A DNA stretch of 64,000 bases, from positions 3,658,001 to 3,722,000 of the forward strand of contig NC_065537.1 in the NCBI RefSeq assembly GCF_932294415.1, written 5' to 3'. The notes beneath the pieces are model-generated. The model did no database searches, was not told the DNA's origin, and saw only the letters and a list, made by a program, of their open reading frames with translations. Every line of letters begins with the position of its first letter. Within the stretch, counting starts at the first letter, position 1. Below are positions 43,793 through 55,400 of this stretch, piece after piece. Origin of the DNA: Quercus robur (Eukaryota; Streptophyta; Magnoliopsida; Fagales; Fagaceae). The position numbers and the translations under genes are program-made.

Positions 43793-46097
43793 ATGGATAG
43801 AATTTCGAGGAAGAGCTCAAAAGGGAAGCAAGAGAAAGATTTGTATCATATTATACACAAGGTTCCTCAAGGTGATGGTCCTTATGTTAAAGCTAAACAT
43901 GCTCAGGTATATTCAATTTTGTGTGTATGTTTTATTCATATTCATAATTCTTAATTTGCATATATCCTCATGTTTAATATAGACTCATGTGTGCATTATA
44001 TATAGATCTCTCTGGCCTCTTTTGCCCTTCTGATCCCAGGATGTAAAGTTTCTTTCTAGTTCTTTTAATCGGTTACTCTTACTCGCATACTAAGAGAGAA
44101 GGTAACAACGCTGTTCATAATCTAGCTAAACATGCGATTAACGTCTCAGATTATTTCTATGTGCGGATTGAGGATATTTTATCACAGTTTCTTTCTGTAC
44201 TTTAGACAGACTGATACAGCCGGCTTTTCTTAATAAAGAGTTCTCTGCCTTTTCCCTTTAAAGAAAATCTTCCACATATTTAGTAATTAGTTTACCTTTG
44301 TTTTCTTCTCTGAAAAAAAAAAGGTTTTTATCTTTTTTTTTTTTTTTTTTTAGTCTATCCCACTATATATGATTATCGTATGAAATGCCAAGTAGCTACT
44401 GCTAGCTCTCTATTATGCCATTTTTTTTCTTCTTTTTACTTTAATGACTTAGTGCCAAACCATATCCTATGAAACTTTTTTTTTTTGTTCGTAACTGTTT
44501 AATTATTTGAGTGATCACTGCTTCTAAAAACAATTAGTGATCACACCTTAATAGTTGTCATGTTAGGGAGTAGCAACTACAAAGTCTACAATCATTTTTT
44601 GCTATTAATATCCCCATATTGGAGATACAAATCCTCAATATTACTTTGTGTGTTCTATTTTAATTATATTCTACGGATCACAACTTTCTATTAATACTCA
44701 TTTTTTAGTATTTACTATAAGTTGATTGAATGCTGTCTACTGAACTATCTTTTTCTAAGCTTTTCAAATATTTTCTCATGTAAGAGACTCGGTTATTGCC
44801 CCTTTGTTTTACAATCTTCCGTTGATTCTCTTACTTTTCTTCTTTTAAATCATTAAGCATGGTTGATTTCTAAAAATTTTATTAACTAAAATAAATTATT
44901 TGAAAACAATTTTTCCCTGAATAATTTAAATCTTTCTACTTAGTGCATGTTTGTGATTCACTTAATTATAAGTTAGCTTATTACTTTTTTTTTTTTTTTT
45001 ACGGGTTCCATATGAGTCACATACTTATTTATTTAACATTTACCTTTTATCTACAATATTTTTAGCAAAAAATTAGATAAGTTGTTCTCAAAAAACACTT
45101 AGTAATTAGTACTTACTCAACTGAATATTGATTTCTGCAGGTCCTAATTAAAAGTTAGCCATAAATAATAACATTAGAGCTTGGTTCCACATTAATTGGT
45201 GATTAGTTTCTTTAACTTTTGCGTGGTTTTTCAGTTGGTTGACAAGGAGCCAGAAGCAGCAATTGTTTTGTTTTGGAAGGCGATAAATGCAGGAGATAGA
45301 GTAGACAGTGCCTTAAAGGACATGGCGGTGGTGATGAAACAACTTGATAGAACTGAAGAAGCGATTGAAGCTGTCAAGTCTTTCAGAGGCCTTTGCTCTA
45401 AATCAGCCCAGGACTCACTTGATAATGTCCTCATCGACCTATATAAGGTATACATATAGTCATGCTATCAATTAATTGTTTAAATTCAAGTATTTTGTAG
45501 TTTTAAATAATGCATTAAAGATGAGTTTATGAATCAAATAGTAAATAACATCTGATTGGCATGAAAATTAACATGCATGTTAAGTCGAATATATAGATGT
45601 AAATTCAATAACAAGTTATTTTGTGATATAACATTACTTAAAATTACACTAAGTATAATTTGAATTCAACTCATATAATATATGCATTCATGAATAACTA
45701 TGATACTAAATACGTGTGTGTATGTGTTACAAGTATATGTAAAGCAATTATTTTTTAATGTAGAAATCAGGAAAAATAGAGGAGCAGATTGAGCTTTTAA
45801 AGCGGAAGCTAAGAATGATCTACCAAGGAGAGGCCTTCAATGGAAAACCCACAAAAACTGCACGATCTCATGGCAAGAAGTTCCAAGTTTCTGTTAAGCA
45901 AGAAACTTCAAGATTATTGGTATGCATATATCTTAATTACATGATATCTTACATTGACAGCCTCACATTAATTTATCAGGCTGCTAGTTCTGGCAGATTA
46001 GCCTTATACTGAATAATATAAGATTAAATTCTATGAAGGTTCGGTGTAAAACTCTTTAAAAACCTTCAACAACATAAATAAATAAATAAATAAATAA

Positions 46098-46132
<35 letters not shown>

Positions 46133-48166
46133 CATTAGATTTTCAAATAGAAACAAAGCATACCACACACACATAATCCTATTAAAAACCTACTAACTAT
46201 ATAAATATATATTTATCAAATTCCATGATTAAAAAAAATCCTTTGATTAAGGCAGTCTCATCACCTAGATTTGGTCCATGTAGTGTGTAAATATATATTA
46301 AAACACTTGGCACAAGCATGATGTATAGTGTGTAAATTTATATTAAAATTAAAAATAAATATTTTATTTTATTTTAGATTACTCAAAGCTTTTGATAATA
46401 GAATTTCAGTAGAATTATTTTAGATTTCTTGAAACACATATAATAAAGTTTAGGTAGAGTAAACTTTTGGTAGTTGAATTTTAATATAGTATACATTATG
46501 TAAACATCATCAACCAAAATATTAAATAATTCATGAAAGTGTAAACACTTAGTACTCTAAAATAAATAAACAAATATATATATATATATATACTTTATTT
46601 AAAAATAAATAAATATTATTTAATAAAGTATATTTAGTAACACAATATTTCATCATCTCACATAATATTGAGTTTCAATAATTAAATTCATGGTGTTATC
46701 TACCATTCATATAAAAAGAGAAAATATTACATTTACATCATTGTATTAAGCCCCGTATAAAGTATAAACACAACATAATGTTCTCAAATGAGAAACTTGG
46801 AAGAATATTTAAAAAGAAGGAATAAAAAAAAAATTCCTTGTAAAGTTTTTCTTGATCACCTCTTCCCATGATTGACTTAATATTTTCACAAATCTTGCAA
46901 TGCCTTACCTTCAAAGTTTAAATTTGTAGAATATTTCAAAATTGAACTATTAATACCGTTTATTTTGGAGGGAACATTAACTTAGTCGCATTTAGGCTTC
47001 AAAGAACCTATTTCAATATTTTCCAAATTTTCATTAATTGGCATCACTGGTTCGTTGTGTTTGCGTCTGAAACTGAAGGTATATAATAAAGAATTTATTA
47101 GAGTAGTTCCCAGTACACTGGGCTCATCAGTACTTCCATTTCACGTAAGTGAAGTTATTGACTTAAGGGTATTAGTGTTAATCTTAATCCATTTACATTG
47201 AGATAAATAAAAAATGAGATAAAAATAAACACAAAACATGATGGCATTCTACTTGCCTTATTTTAATTCTATTACTGTTAACAAAAGTTAATAGTAATGT
47301 TCCGATGATAAAAGGCTGATAACGATAATTTTTATATAAAAAAATCGAGAAGAAGTTGATAAGAACAATTAATTTGTTGTTTCTATTTGAAAATTTTGTT
47401 GTAATTTTGTGCAACCACTTGATAATTAATTAAACATAAGATCCATTAGGGCAATCACAACTTTTAAGCCCTACTTTTATTATATAATTAATATATGATA
47501 TCCAATTTCTTGGTCAACTCAAGCTCAAATAAAATTAGCCAACATACATATCCAAATACTTTCGTCGATATTAATTTACAATCAAATATATAGTGTTTTA
47601 CTTTGTAGTTTTGCCATAATTGTAAGGATTAGACTATTCATATTTCACTTTTCGTTAACAAGATAAATTTGTCAAGAACCTTGTTTCTAAATAGTATAAC
47701 TTTATCTTCTTTATTAGGAGAATTAGAATTCAAAATCCTCATCTCGAGATGAAATTCACAGGGAAATTTAGGTTGGGCCTACATGCAGAAATCAAACTTT
47801 ATGATGGCAGAGGTAGTGTACCGAAAAGCCCAGATGATTGATCCAGATGCCAACAAGGCCTGCAACTTGGGCCTTTGTCTGATCAAACAGTCTCGATTCG
47901 ATGAAGCATATTCGGTTATTCAAGACGTGTTAATGGGTAGACTTCCAGGTTATGATGATTTCAAGTCGAGGAAACGAGCTGAGGAGTTGATTTTAGAACT
48001 AAAGTCCACAAATCCATCACTCGAGGAGCATTCTGATATGTTGGGCCTTGATGATGATTTTGTCAAGGGGCTTGAGAATTTGACTAATGAATGGGGCCCA
48101 TTTAGATCAAAGAGATTGCCTATCTTTGAAGAGATCTCTGAATTGAGAGATCAACTAGCATGTTAA
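43793..48166 (+). CDS. SDI1-like: SULFUR DEFICIENCY-INDUCED 1 / POLLENLESS3-like TPR protein, four exons, apparently intact
   Basis: The exons are 43793-43906, 45235-45447, 45764-45919 and 47762-48166, all with GT-AG introns and all in phase 0. They give 295 residues, close to the ~300 of Arabidopsis SDI1. Residues 22-32 carry the family's HKVPxGDxPYV motif. Exon 2 opens with EPEAAIVLFWKAINAGDRVD and continues with VVMKQLDRTEEAIEAVKSF, a TPR-like helix pair. Exon 3 holds IYQGEAFNGKPTKTARSHGK, exon 4 GNLGWAYMQ, AQMIDPDANKACNLGLCLIK and a second TPR, ending in SKRLPIFEEI. In Arabidopsis, SDI1 is nuclear, induced by low sulfur, and restrains sulfur use; the relative MS5/POLLENLESS3 acts in male meiosis. 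Which paralogue this is cannot be told here. No stop or frameshift was seen, so it is probably functional. Intron 3 (1.8 kb) holds (AAAT)n(AT)n repeats. Confidence 0.93.
45480..45660. mobile_element. Decayed GGCTACAA-family MITE piece in intron 2
   Basis: AGTTTATGAATCAAATAGTAAATAACATCTGATTGGCATGAAAA-like wording parallels 15935-15980 of MITE copy 3. The ends are not kept. Confidence 0.4.
46077..46130. repeat. (AAAT)n(AT)n microsatellite in intron 3 of the SDI1-like gene
   Basis: AAAT units pass directly into about eleven TA units. Confidence 0.95.
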
Positions 48167-48805
48167 AATATTTTGTTTTCTTTTTTTAAAAGTAGTCTAT
48201 TCTTGTTCATAATGGGGTGTAAAATAATGGGTCTTGAAAGAAGCGTTGATTGCTTGCTATTGTATGTATGTATGTTATTCTCAAGACTGGAGCTTTGTTA
48301 GGGAAAACCAACCTGCTTTGTGTCTTTACTCTTTACTAAGATTGCCAAACTGTTGTGCAACTTGTGCTTGTGCTTGTTCCGAATCAAAACCAACATTTAA
48401 TTGGTTCTGTCCCAACCCCAACACATAAACCAAGGGGGGATAGCATATAGCCAATCCCAAATAGGCGATACTAAATAAAATAAAATAAAATTGTCAATTT
48501 ATAACATATGTAATTTCTTTTAAGGTTGAGAATCTAGATACCCACCTATTTTAAAAGGAATTTACATTTCTACAAGAAGAGGGTTGAGTAGGAATCTAGA
48601 TATTCCTAGCATATGATTCCCTTATATGATTTGCAACAAAACAGGGTAATCTTTCAACATTCTCAAGAATCCAAAAATATTACTCCATTCCAAATGCCAC
48701 ATTAGAGTAACACATCAACAAACAACAATGCCTAATAGTCTTCCCATTCAATAATACAACGTAATCATCCATGTCACCATCCTCATCACCATCAAAATAA
48801 AAAAA
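48167..48805. other. 3' flank of the SDI1-like gene
   Basis: It probably includes the 3' UTR. A short (AAAAT)n stretch lies at about 48475-48490. No further gene is seen. Confidence 0.5.
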
Positions 48806-49175
48806 GGCTAAGTGCAAACTACATTTTTAAAATTTGGGGGTTTTGGATTTTAGATCTTAAAGTTTTAAATTTTGGATTTTATCCCCTTAAGTTATGTTAT
48901 GTTTGCATCAATAATCCTTTTATCATTATTTTCATTAGTTCTTCCAATAAAATGATATGAAAATGACGTTGCATAACGATAATGACATGGCATTATTTTA
49001 TTGAACGAACTAAATATGTGTAGCAAGCTTATGTAGTACTTAATGAAAATTATGGATAAAGGGGATTTTGATGCAAACAAAACATAACTTCAAGGGTAAA
49101 ATTTAAATTTTGAAACTTTAAAATATAAAATCCAAAAGCTCCCCAAATTTTAAGGGTAGAGTTTGCAATTAGGCT
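48806..49175. mobile_element. Fold-back MITE, ~370 bp
   Basis: The left end GGCTAAGTGCAAACTACATT, with TTTGGGGGTTTTGGATTTTA, mirrors the right end AAAATCCAAAAGCTCCCCAA and TAGAGTTTGCAATTAGGCT. A second inverted pair lies inside (AAGTTATGTTATGTTTGCATC against GATGCAAACAAAACATAACTT). There is no coding capacity. Confidence 0.8.
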
Positions 49176-49857
49176 AAAAAATTTACTAAAGCAGCGAATG
49201 AGCAAATCTAAGAGCACTTTTTTCTTCCCCTTCTTCTTCTTCTTTTTTTTTTTTATTTTTATTTTTTTTTTATTTTTATTTTTTAAGAAAATATAAGGGA
49301 ACTATTTTTTTTTGGTTGAAAATATAAGGGCACTTGAACGCTATAGTTTTGCTTTCAAAGATTAAATGACAAATATCAAACCCATTAATCCTCAGCCATT
49401 ATTTTTATTAGTATTTAATCCTATAGGCTATATAGCGGGGTTTATTGGCAAACATAACATTATTTTATTAACAAATAATAAAGACATTGTTGTGAAAAAA
49501 ATATTTGGGAGAGTAACCTATTTGTGAAATCATGTTTTGAAAACAAAATTTCTAGTAGTAAAATTGTGTTTTCAAAACAAGATTTTACAAAAAATTATAT
49601 TGATTTGTCAAAAGTTGACAGGACATAATGTACAATTGAAAATAAGTTTTAAGTTTATCACATCTTGCACTAAAATTGTGTTTTGAACACAATTTCAATG
49701 TAAACGCATTTGCCTTACAATTGTGTTTTGGAAACACAATTCCATTGTAAAACACAAAATTATTTCAAATTTTTGCATTGAACTCACGTATTCAAAATGC
49801 GATTTTAGTGTAAAAATACAAAATTTCTAAATTTGGACTGAATTTGTGTTTTCAAAA
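49176..49857. other. Intergenic DNA with repeated TGTGTTTTxxAAACACAA palindromes
   Basis: T-rich runs at about 49235-49280 are followed by several short inverted motifs of the form TTGTGTTTT(C/G)AAAACA(C)AA (49565, 49677, 49723, 49845). No gene is seen. Confidence 0.5.
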
Positions 49858-50945
49858 CATGATGAGGGCGTTTGGATTGCGCTGAAAGTGGCTGAAAGTT
49901 TTGTTGCGTTTTCAAGCTTTTTTTTTTTTTTTTTTTTTTTTTTTCTCGGCCGCACTATTTGATCAAGTCAACTGTGAACAGTGCATCCATGCACTGTTCA
50001 CGGATCCACAAATTCCACTTTTCAGCAACTTTTTCATTAAAAATAGGTCACACGATACTATTCACACATTTAAAAATTATTTTGCTACAGTGTTTTCAGT
50101 TTTAGTTTCAGCAAAAATAAGCTCAATCCAAATGGACCCGATGTAGGGATAAGGTCTCAAGATTGTATATTAGGCCTTGAGCTTTGGCTGAGGACATTGA
50201 TTAGTCCGAGGATGAATAAACAATAGTGAGGGTGTTAAGTTCAAAGTACCATAAGTAACATGCAAGTGGAAAGGTTAGGAAAGGTGGTCTGAGGAAGAGT
50301 GTCTTCTCGGATAAACAAAGCACAGATCAAATGTATATTCTATTACTCAAAGTGGCCTTTAGGAAATTCTGCTGAGAGGGACGTGCATCGTGAATGTACT
50401 GGAAGAGTGGAAGCTATGAAATATCTAAGGAAAAACTGCTGCCACCGCATTGAATGCCCTACAGCTAACTTTCTGGCTGCATTTATGTGGAGAAGACCCC
50501 TGAACAGTGCTGCTTTGGCTACCACAACTCACAGAAAGCCAGAGAGGGTGTCTGATGGGACAAACACTCAAATAGTGGTTCAAATGATCAACAAGTGTAG
50601 GATTAAGATCGTCCAAAATGGACTATATAATGTAAGAGATCCTCCATGAATAAAGGATTGGAAAAAGAGAGAAAGAAAAGACTACACTAATCAAAATTGT
50701 ATTTGTAATTTGTTCAATTGATTTATATTAGAACTCGCCTCCTCGGACCGTGTCGAGAGCAAATTTATTTGGATCAATTTCTCTTGCTTTTGTTTGATTA
50801 CCTTTCAAACCCATTCTATCCGTTGTCCAACTCATTAAGGACTAGTTTTCTAACACATTATCTATAAATTTATTGTATTGGGCTCATTAGACTAATACCC
50901 CTTTACATTTTGGGTTTGGGCTTCAAAACGTGTCCCTACACATGA
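49858..50945. mobile_element. Solo LTR flanked by CATGA, carrying a MITE in its first bases
   Basis: The right LTR end is ...TCCCTACA at 50940. TGTAGGGA at 50142 is its inverted left end. CATGA lies at 49858-49862 and again at 50941-50945, a 5-bp target duplication. Between the left CATGA(TG) and 50142 stands a 275-bp MITE. The LTR body (799 bp) ends in a run with CTCCTCGGACCGTGTCGAG and TTTGGGTTTGGGCTTC. No partner LTR or internal region is present, so it is a solo LTR left by recombination. The frame at 50299-50649 is LTR sequence, not a gene. Confidence 0.8.
49865..50139 (+). mobile_element. MITE inserted at the 5' edge of the solo LTR
   Basis: The ends are GGGCGTTTGGATTG and CAATCCAAATGGACCC. 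GATG occurs on both sides (49861-49864 and 50140-50143), a possible 4-bp target duplication. The interior has a T-run and CTATTCACACATTTAAAAAT, shared in inverse orientation with 51418-51637. Confidence 0.7.
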
Positions 50946-51417
50946 GTTTAGTGCAAATTTTGAAACTTTACAAAATTATTAAATTTCACCTATTCCTACG
51001 TAAATCAGTAGCTCCTAAAATCCTTTTAAAAAAAAAGGTATCACATTTTGCCTTGAAATTGTTGTTTATGAAACATAAAATATTCAGCCAAAGTTTCTTT
51101 TGCATAAGGAGTGAGGTATTGTAACGTAGTTTGGCTACCAAAATTGTGTATTCCATTGCTCTCATTTTTTGTAAAGTAGTCATACACTCATACTTGAGTT
51201 TCCAAAAGATAATTTCAAAATAAATGTGTTTGACTTTAATCGGTGAACCTAAAAATTGAAGCTAAGTTTTACCCTTAATCATGCCTATGAAGGGAGGTAG
51301 TGTACAAATCCCAAGATCTACCCACATTAGGCTATGTAAAGTTGTGTAAAAATACGTAGTCGCTATAGTAACAGTATGATTTATATCGTCACTATTAATT
51401 TTTCTTTTTCTTATTAT
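50946..51417. other. Intergenic DNA
   Basis: No gene or clear element is recognised. Confidence 0.5.
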
Positions 51418-51637
51418 GGATCTGTTTAGATACCGCTTATTGTTGAAAATTGAAAACTGAAAACACTGTAACAAAATAATTTTTAAATGTGTGAATAGTA
51501 CCGTGAGACTCAATTTTAAAGCTATTTTGTTGGAAAAAGTATTTACAGGTCTTGTGAACAGTACATAAGACCTACATATCAAAACGCAGATATATAATTC
51601 ATTTCATTTCAGCAACATCCAAACGAATACTCTATTT
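51418..51637 (-). mobile_element. Second copy of the solo-LTR MITE family, opposite orientation
   Basis: GAAAACACTGTAACAAAATA and ATTTTTAAATGTGTGAATAG are the reverse complement of 50050-50105. It also has GTGAACAGTAC and TTTCAGCAACATCCAAACG near the ends. It lacks the long T-run of the first copy. Confidence 0.7.
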
Positions 51638-52434
51638 TTATGTAATTTGGATAAAGGAAGAAAGTGACTGGTTGATGTGTGCCAAAAAAGAAAAAAAAAT
51701 AAAAAGTATATTTTAATAAAATATAGTATAAAATTAATAATTTGATTTCATGTATTTTGAAAAGGGTGGAGGTGAAATAAATAAAATTTTGCACATGAGC
51801 TGACGTAAAGGTTATTTTAGAGTTGTAGGCAGAAAGTTGTGTGTATAGATTTTTATTTATTTATTTTTGGAAAATTGTTTTTATGGACTATTTATTTTTT
51901 ATTTATTTTTTGGTCTTTTGTCTTTTGAGAGAGAGAGAGAGAGAGATGAGTTGAAAAATAAGAAGAAAAAACACCTGGGTTGTGATTGGGACGCCTAAAT
52001 CCAAATCCAAATCGAATCCTCATCACTCTTTTTATGACGCTCTGCTATTCTCTACCAATTTCATCAAACTTACTTACTTCCCTTCTCCTTCATTGGTAAC
52101 TACTGCTTTTATTTATTTATTTATTTTTCATGTTCATGCCAAACACTTAACTCAGATTATCTCTATACTCTTCCTACTCACGAATTTGGAAAAAGCACTT
52201 CTTTCAACTATAAATTTATTCACATTCTCAATTCTCAAATTCCCATGTCCCCAGATTTCCAACTCCTATTCACTTTACGTTTTGTGGGGTTGTGGAAATT
52301 TGATTAATTTATAATATGTATATATGTATGCTGATTGTGTGTAGAAATCTGATATGCTTGGTGTTGAAAAGGCTTATTCCAGTTGATAATACGCAATGTG
52401 TTGATTGAGGAGGGGGGGACTGAAATTGTTATCA
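51638..52434 (+). promoter_or_regulatory. Upstream and 5' UTR region of the unknown gene
   Basis: A (GA)n tract at 51927-51946 precedes a C/T-rich stretch. CATTG|GTAACT at about 52097 and TGTGTAG|AAATCTG at about 52345 look like a donor and acceptor, so the 5' UTR probably has one intron. The promoter itself is not recognised. Confidence 0.4.
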
Positions 52435-55400
52435 ATGGCAGAATGTGTTTCTTCACCATCATGTCTCATCAACCACAGAGGCTGCACGCCCCACCAGAAT
52501 TTGACTTTCAGAATGCCACAAAGGTACTCTTGCTTTTTTGCTTCCACTTCAAATTGTGTGTGTGTGTGTGTCATGTTATGTGTTGGAAAGTCAAGTATGT
52601 TGATGACTATAAAACTGTATTATGCGGGCTTTAACCAAATTTGTTTATTTATGAGAAGACCCTGGAAACAACAGATGCTGAAAGTTTTGTGTTTTGTGTG
52701 TGTATGTGTTCTTGTTTTTTCCGCCTAGAATAGGGAATTTCTGAACTAAGCCAGATATATGCAGACCTAAGAAGCACGGACATGGGTGCGGGTATGATAC
52801 AGTTACATAGCAATTTTTGAAAATAATAGGACATGGGTATGGCGGGACATGTCTATTAAATATATTTTTAGTTTTATTTTCTATATATTATGAGCATTTA
52901 TTTTTCATATAATGTTAAATATATATCAATTTAAGAGTAATAGTGGATAGGAGTTTAGAAAGTAGAATACAAACTAAGAATCAAATGCACTAGTACTATT
53001 CGGAGCATGAATGCTCTCTTTGTTTTGAGAAAGGGTATTCAATTCCTCATGTTCTTGTGTCTTAGCCATGTTGAGCATTTTTTTTTTTTGAAAAGGACAC
53101 TGCCAGAAGTGTCCCAAGCATGTCAAGTGTCCGACATGGGTACAACACGGGTACAACATCCCAAATGAAGTGTCCATGCTTCCTAGATGTAGACCTGCTG
53201 AACATAATTTCTAATTTATTGGATCCTAGATAACAGGAAAGTCTTTTACTTAAAATTCAAATGAATAATGGTTAATTATCTTTTTGCATAGATATGTAGC
53301 CATTATCAATTGTTAACACAAAATACTTTATGTATGATATTATAACTGCAGTGTCATTTTTTCAATATTATTTTTATTTATAGATAAGTGAAAATACTAT
53401 TGAAACTTAAGAATTAGCAATGATGTTAACCTCACATTTCTGTTATATATTTGCAGTTATAGAAAGTATTCCTATGGAACCTGTAAAGTTCTCCGGATCT
53501 CTACATGGAAAATGTGGGAGCTTACTCATAGTGTCTCATATTTGAAACTAAGTCCTTGTCTCAGGGGAACTTCCTTGAAGGGTACTTGCTTGGGGTCTTT
53601 GGTAAACCCGGATGGTGCAACAACCTCTGATTGGATACCTGTTGTTGATCAAGTACTTCTGATGGCCAGTGTATTTCTCACATACACTGCTGGAGTCATT
53701 CCTGTGCGGAAGAAGTCTTTTCTAAAATTTCCAAAGAACATCTACAATGATGATGTAGTCTCTGGAACCTCTTCTGGTAGGTAAGGGTAAGCTTGTCAAA
53801 GATGTCAAGGTTGAAGGGCACTTTGAACATACATGGATTTGATTTTAATATTCCTCTTTCTCTTAGTTACATAGACATCTTGCTGTTTTCAGTGCCATGA
53901 AGAATGATGATCAACTTGATTCAAAGTATGCCTTGAATGTAGTGAAAGGAAAACTTTTGGACTCTCTAAAAGCTCTTGAACATTGCCAAAATTTGGAGGA
54001 GAGGGTCCATGAACTTGAAGAACACCGTGCTAAGGGACCTTTAAGTTTGAATGCTGTTCCTGAGGGTCCAAGACTGCATTTGCTTTGGGCTTCTTTTCAG
54101 CAAGTTGAGGAAGAGGCAGGCACTGTCTCTATTGTTTCCTTTTACTATGGTTACTTTCCAGAACTTATTATATTAGTAGAAGCTGTTGCATTTTACATAT
54201 CTGGTTGACAGTCATGCTGGTTTCAAAACATTATTGGGAAAAAAGAATATAAAGTTGTTGGTTCAGCAACCTTTTTTCTTTTTCTTGGTTTCCATGGCAA
54301 GATAGATAAGTTTATGCCTGTATATTGATGTGCCCTAGTATGGGGGAGGGAGGGGCATACAGGCCAAATGGTATCTTTTCTTCCTTGGGTTGAGAAGTAA
54401 GGTATGTTGCTTATTGAAAATATTTGACAATTTAACAATACCATACATAAGGTTAGATATTTGATTAATGTTACACCAGCCAATATGTTTTTATTGGCTT
54501 AGTATTTCGTTAAATTCATGGTTGGTTCATAAGTTTTCCCCATAATTGTCATACTTGTCAAATATCAAGTTTATTGGAGATTAAAAACCATTTCATTTAT
54601 AAATTTTTCCAATTTTTTTTATACTGTTTTTTATGGATTATATATATAAAACATTTATGCATTCACAACACATGCTATAACGACCAAAGGAAAGCGCTGC
54701 CACATCTGCACTTATAGTCCAAAAGTACTAGTCAAGTTACAGTTGGTGCCCCTCATAATCACTTATATACCCAAGATCCACTTAGTGTGTGGGCATGTGC
54801 CCCTCACATGCCCACACAACACATTCTCATACAATCAAGTCAAATCAAATCCAAATTATTTGGAATTCAAGGAAAGTGCTAGCCATATTTGCATTTATAC
54901 CCAAAAAAACTAGTTAATTTACAATTGGGGTTCTTTGTAATCACTTATATACCCAAGATCCACCTAGTAAAACGCCAATGTGGACTCATCACATCAAATC
55001 TCCACAATTGCATACCAATATTAACTGATATTATGTTATGCCGAGAGTTCATTCAATTTTTGTTTGTCCTTTGAATGCTTGTTCTTACCAATATTTGACT
55101 GATACATCCAAAGTGTGGCTGTGTTTGATATTATCTTGGACGGTCTTAAATAGATACAAATGAACCCTGAAGGTTTGAATGTTAGTACAAGATTACGCAT
55201 GATATCAACTGTCCTGACTATTTGATCCTGCTTTGTCTGCCAGGGTGTGTACTCTTAATTTCCAAACATGGATTGGCCTATTATTTTTCCTAAAGATGCC
55301 AATATCGTGATAAAAGTCAAAACTTGCCTCCTCATTCAATGTTTTTGGTGCAAAGAAATAATTCTAAAGTGCTAGAGTTGATAAATTATCTGTTTTCATA

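Noticed and set aside
50299..50649. 116-residue frame that looks protein-like
   Set aside because: It lies wholly within the solo LTR and lacks a known domain.
51982..52314. 110-residue frame before the unknown gene
   Set aside because: It starts without ATG and crosses a likely 5' UTR intron.
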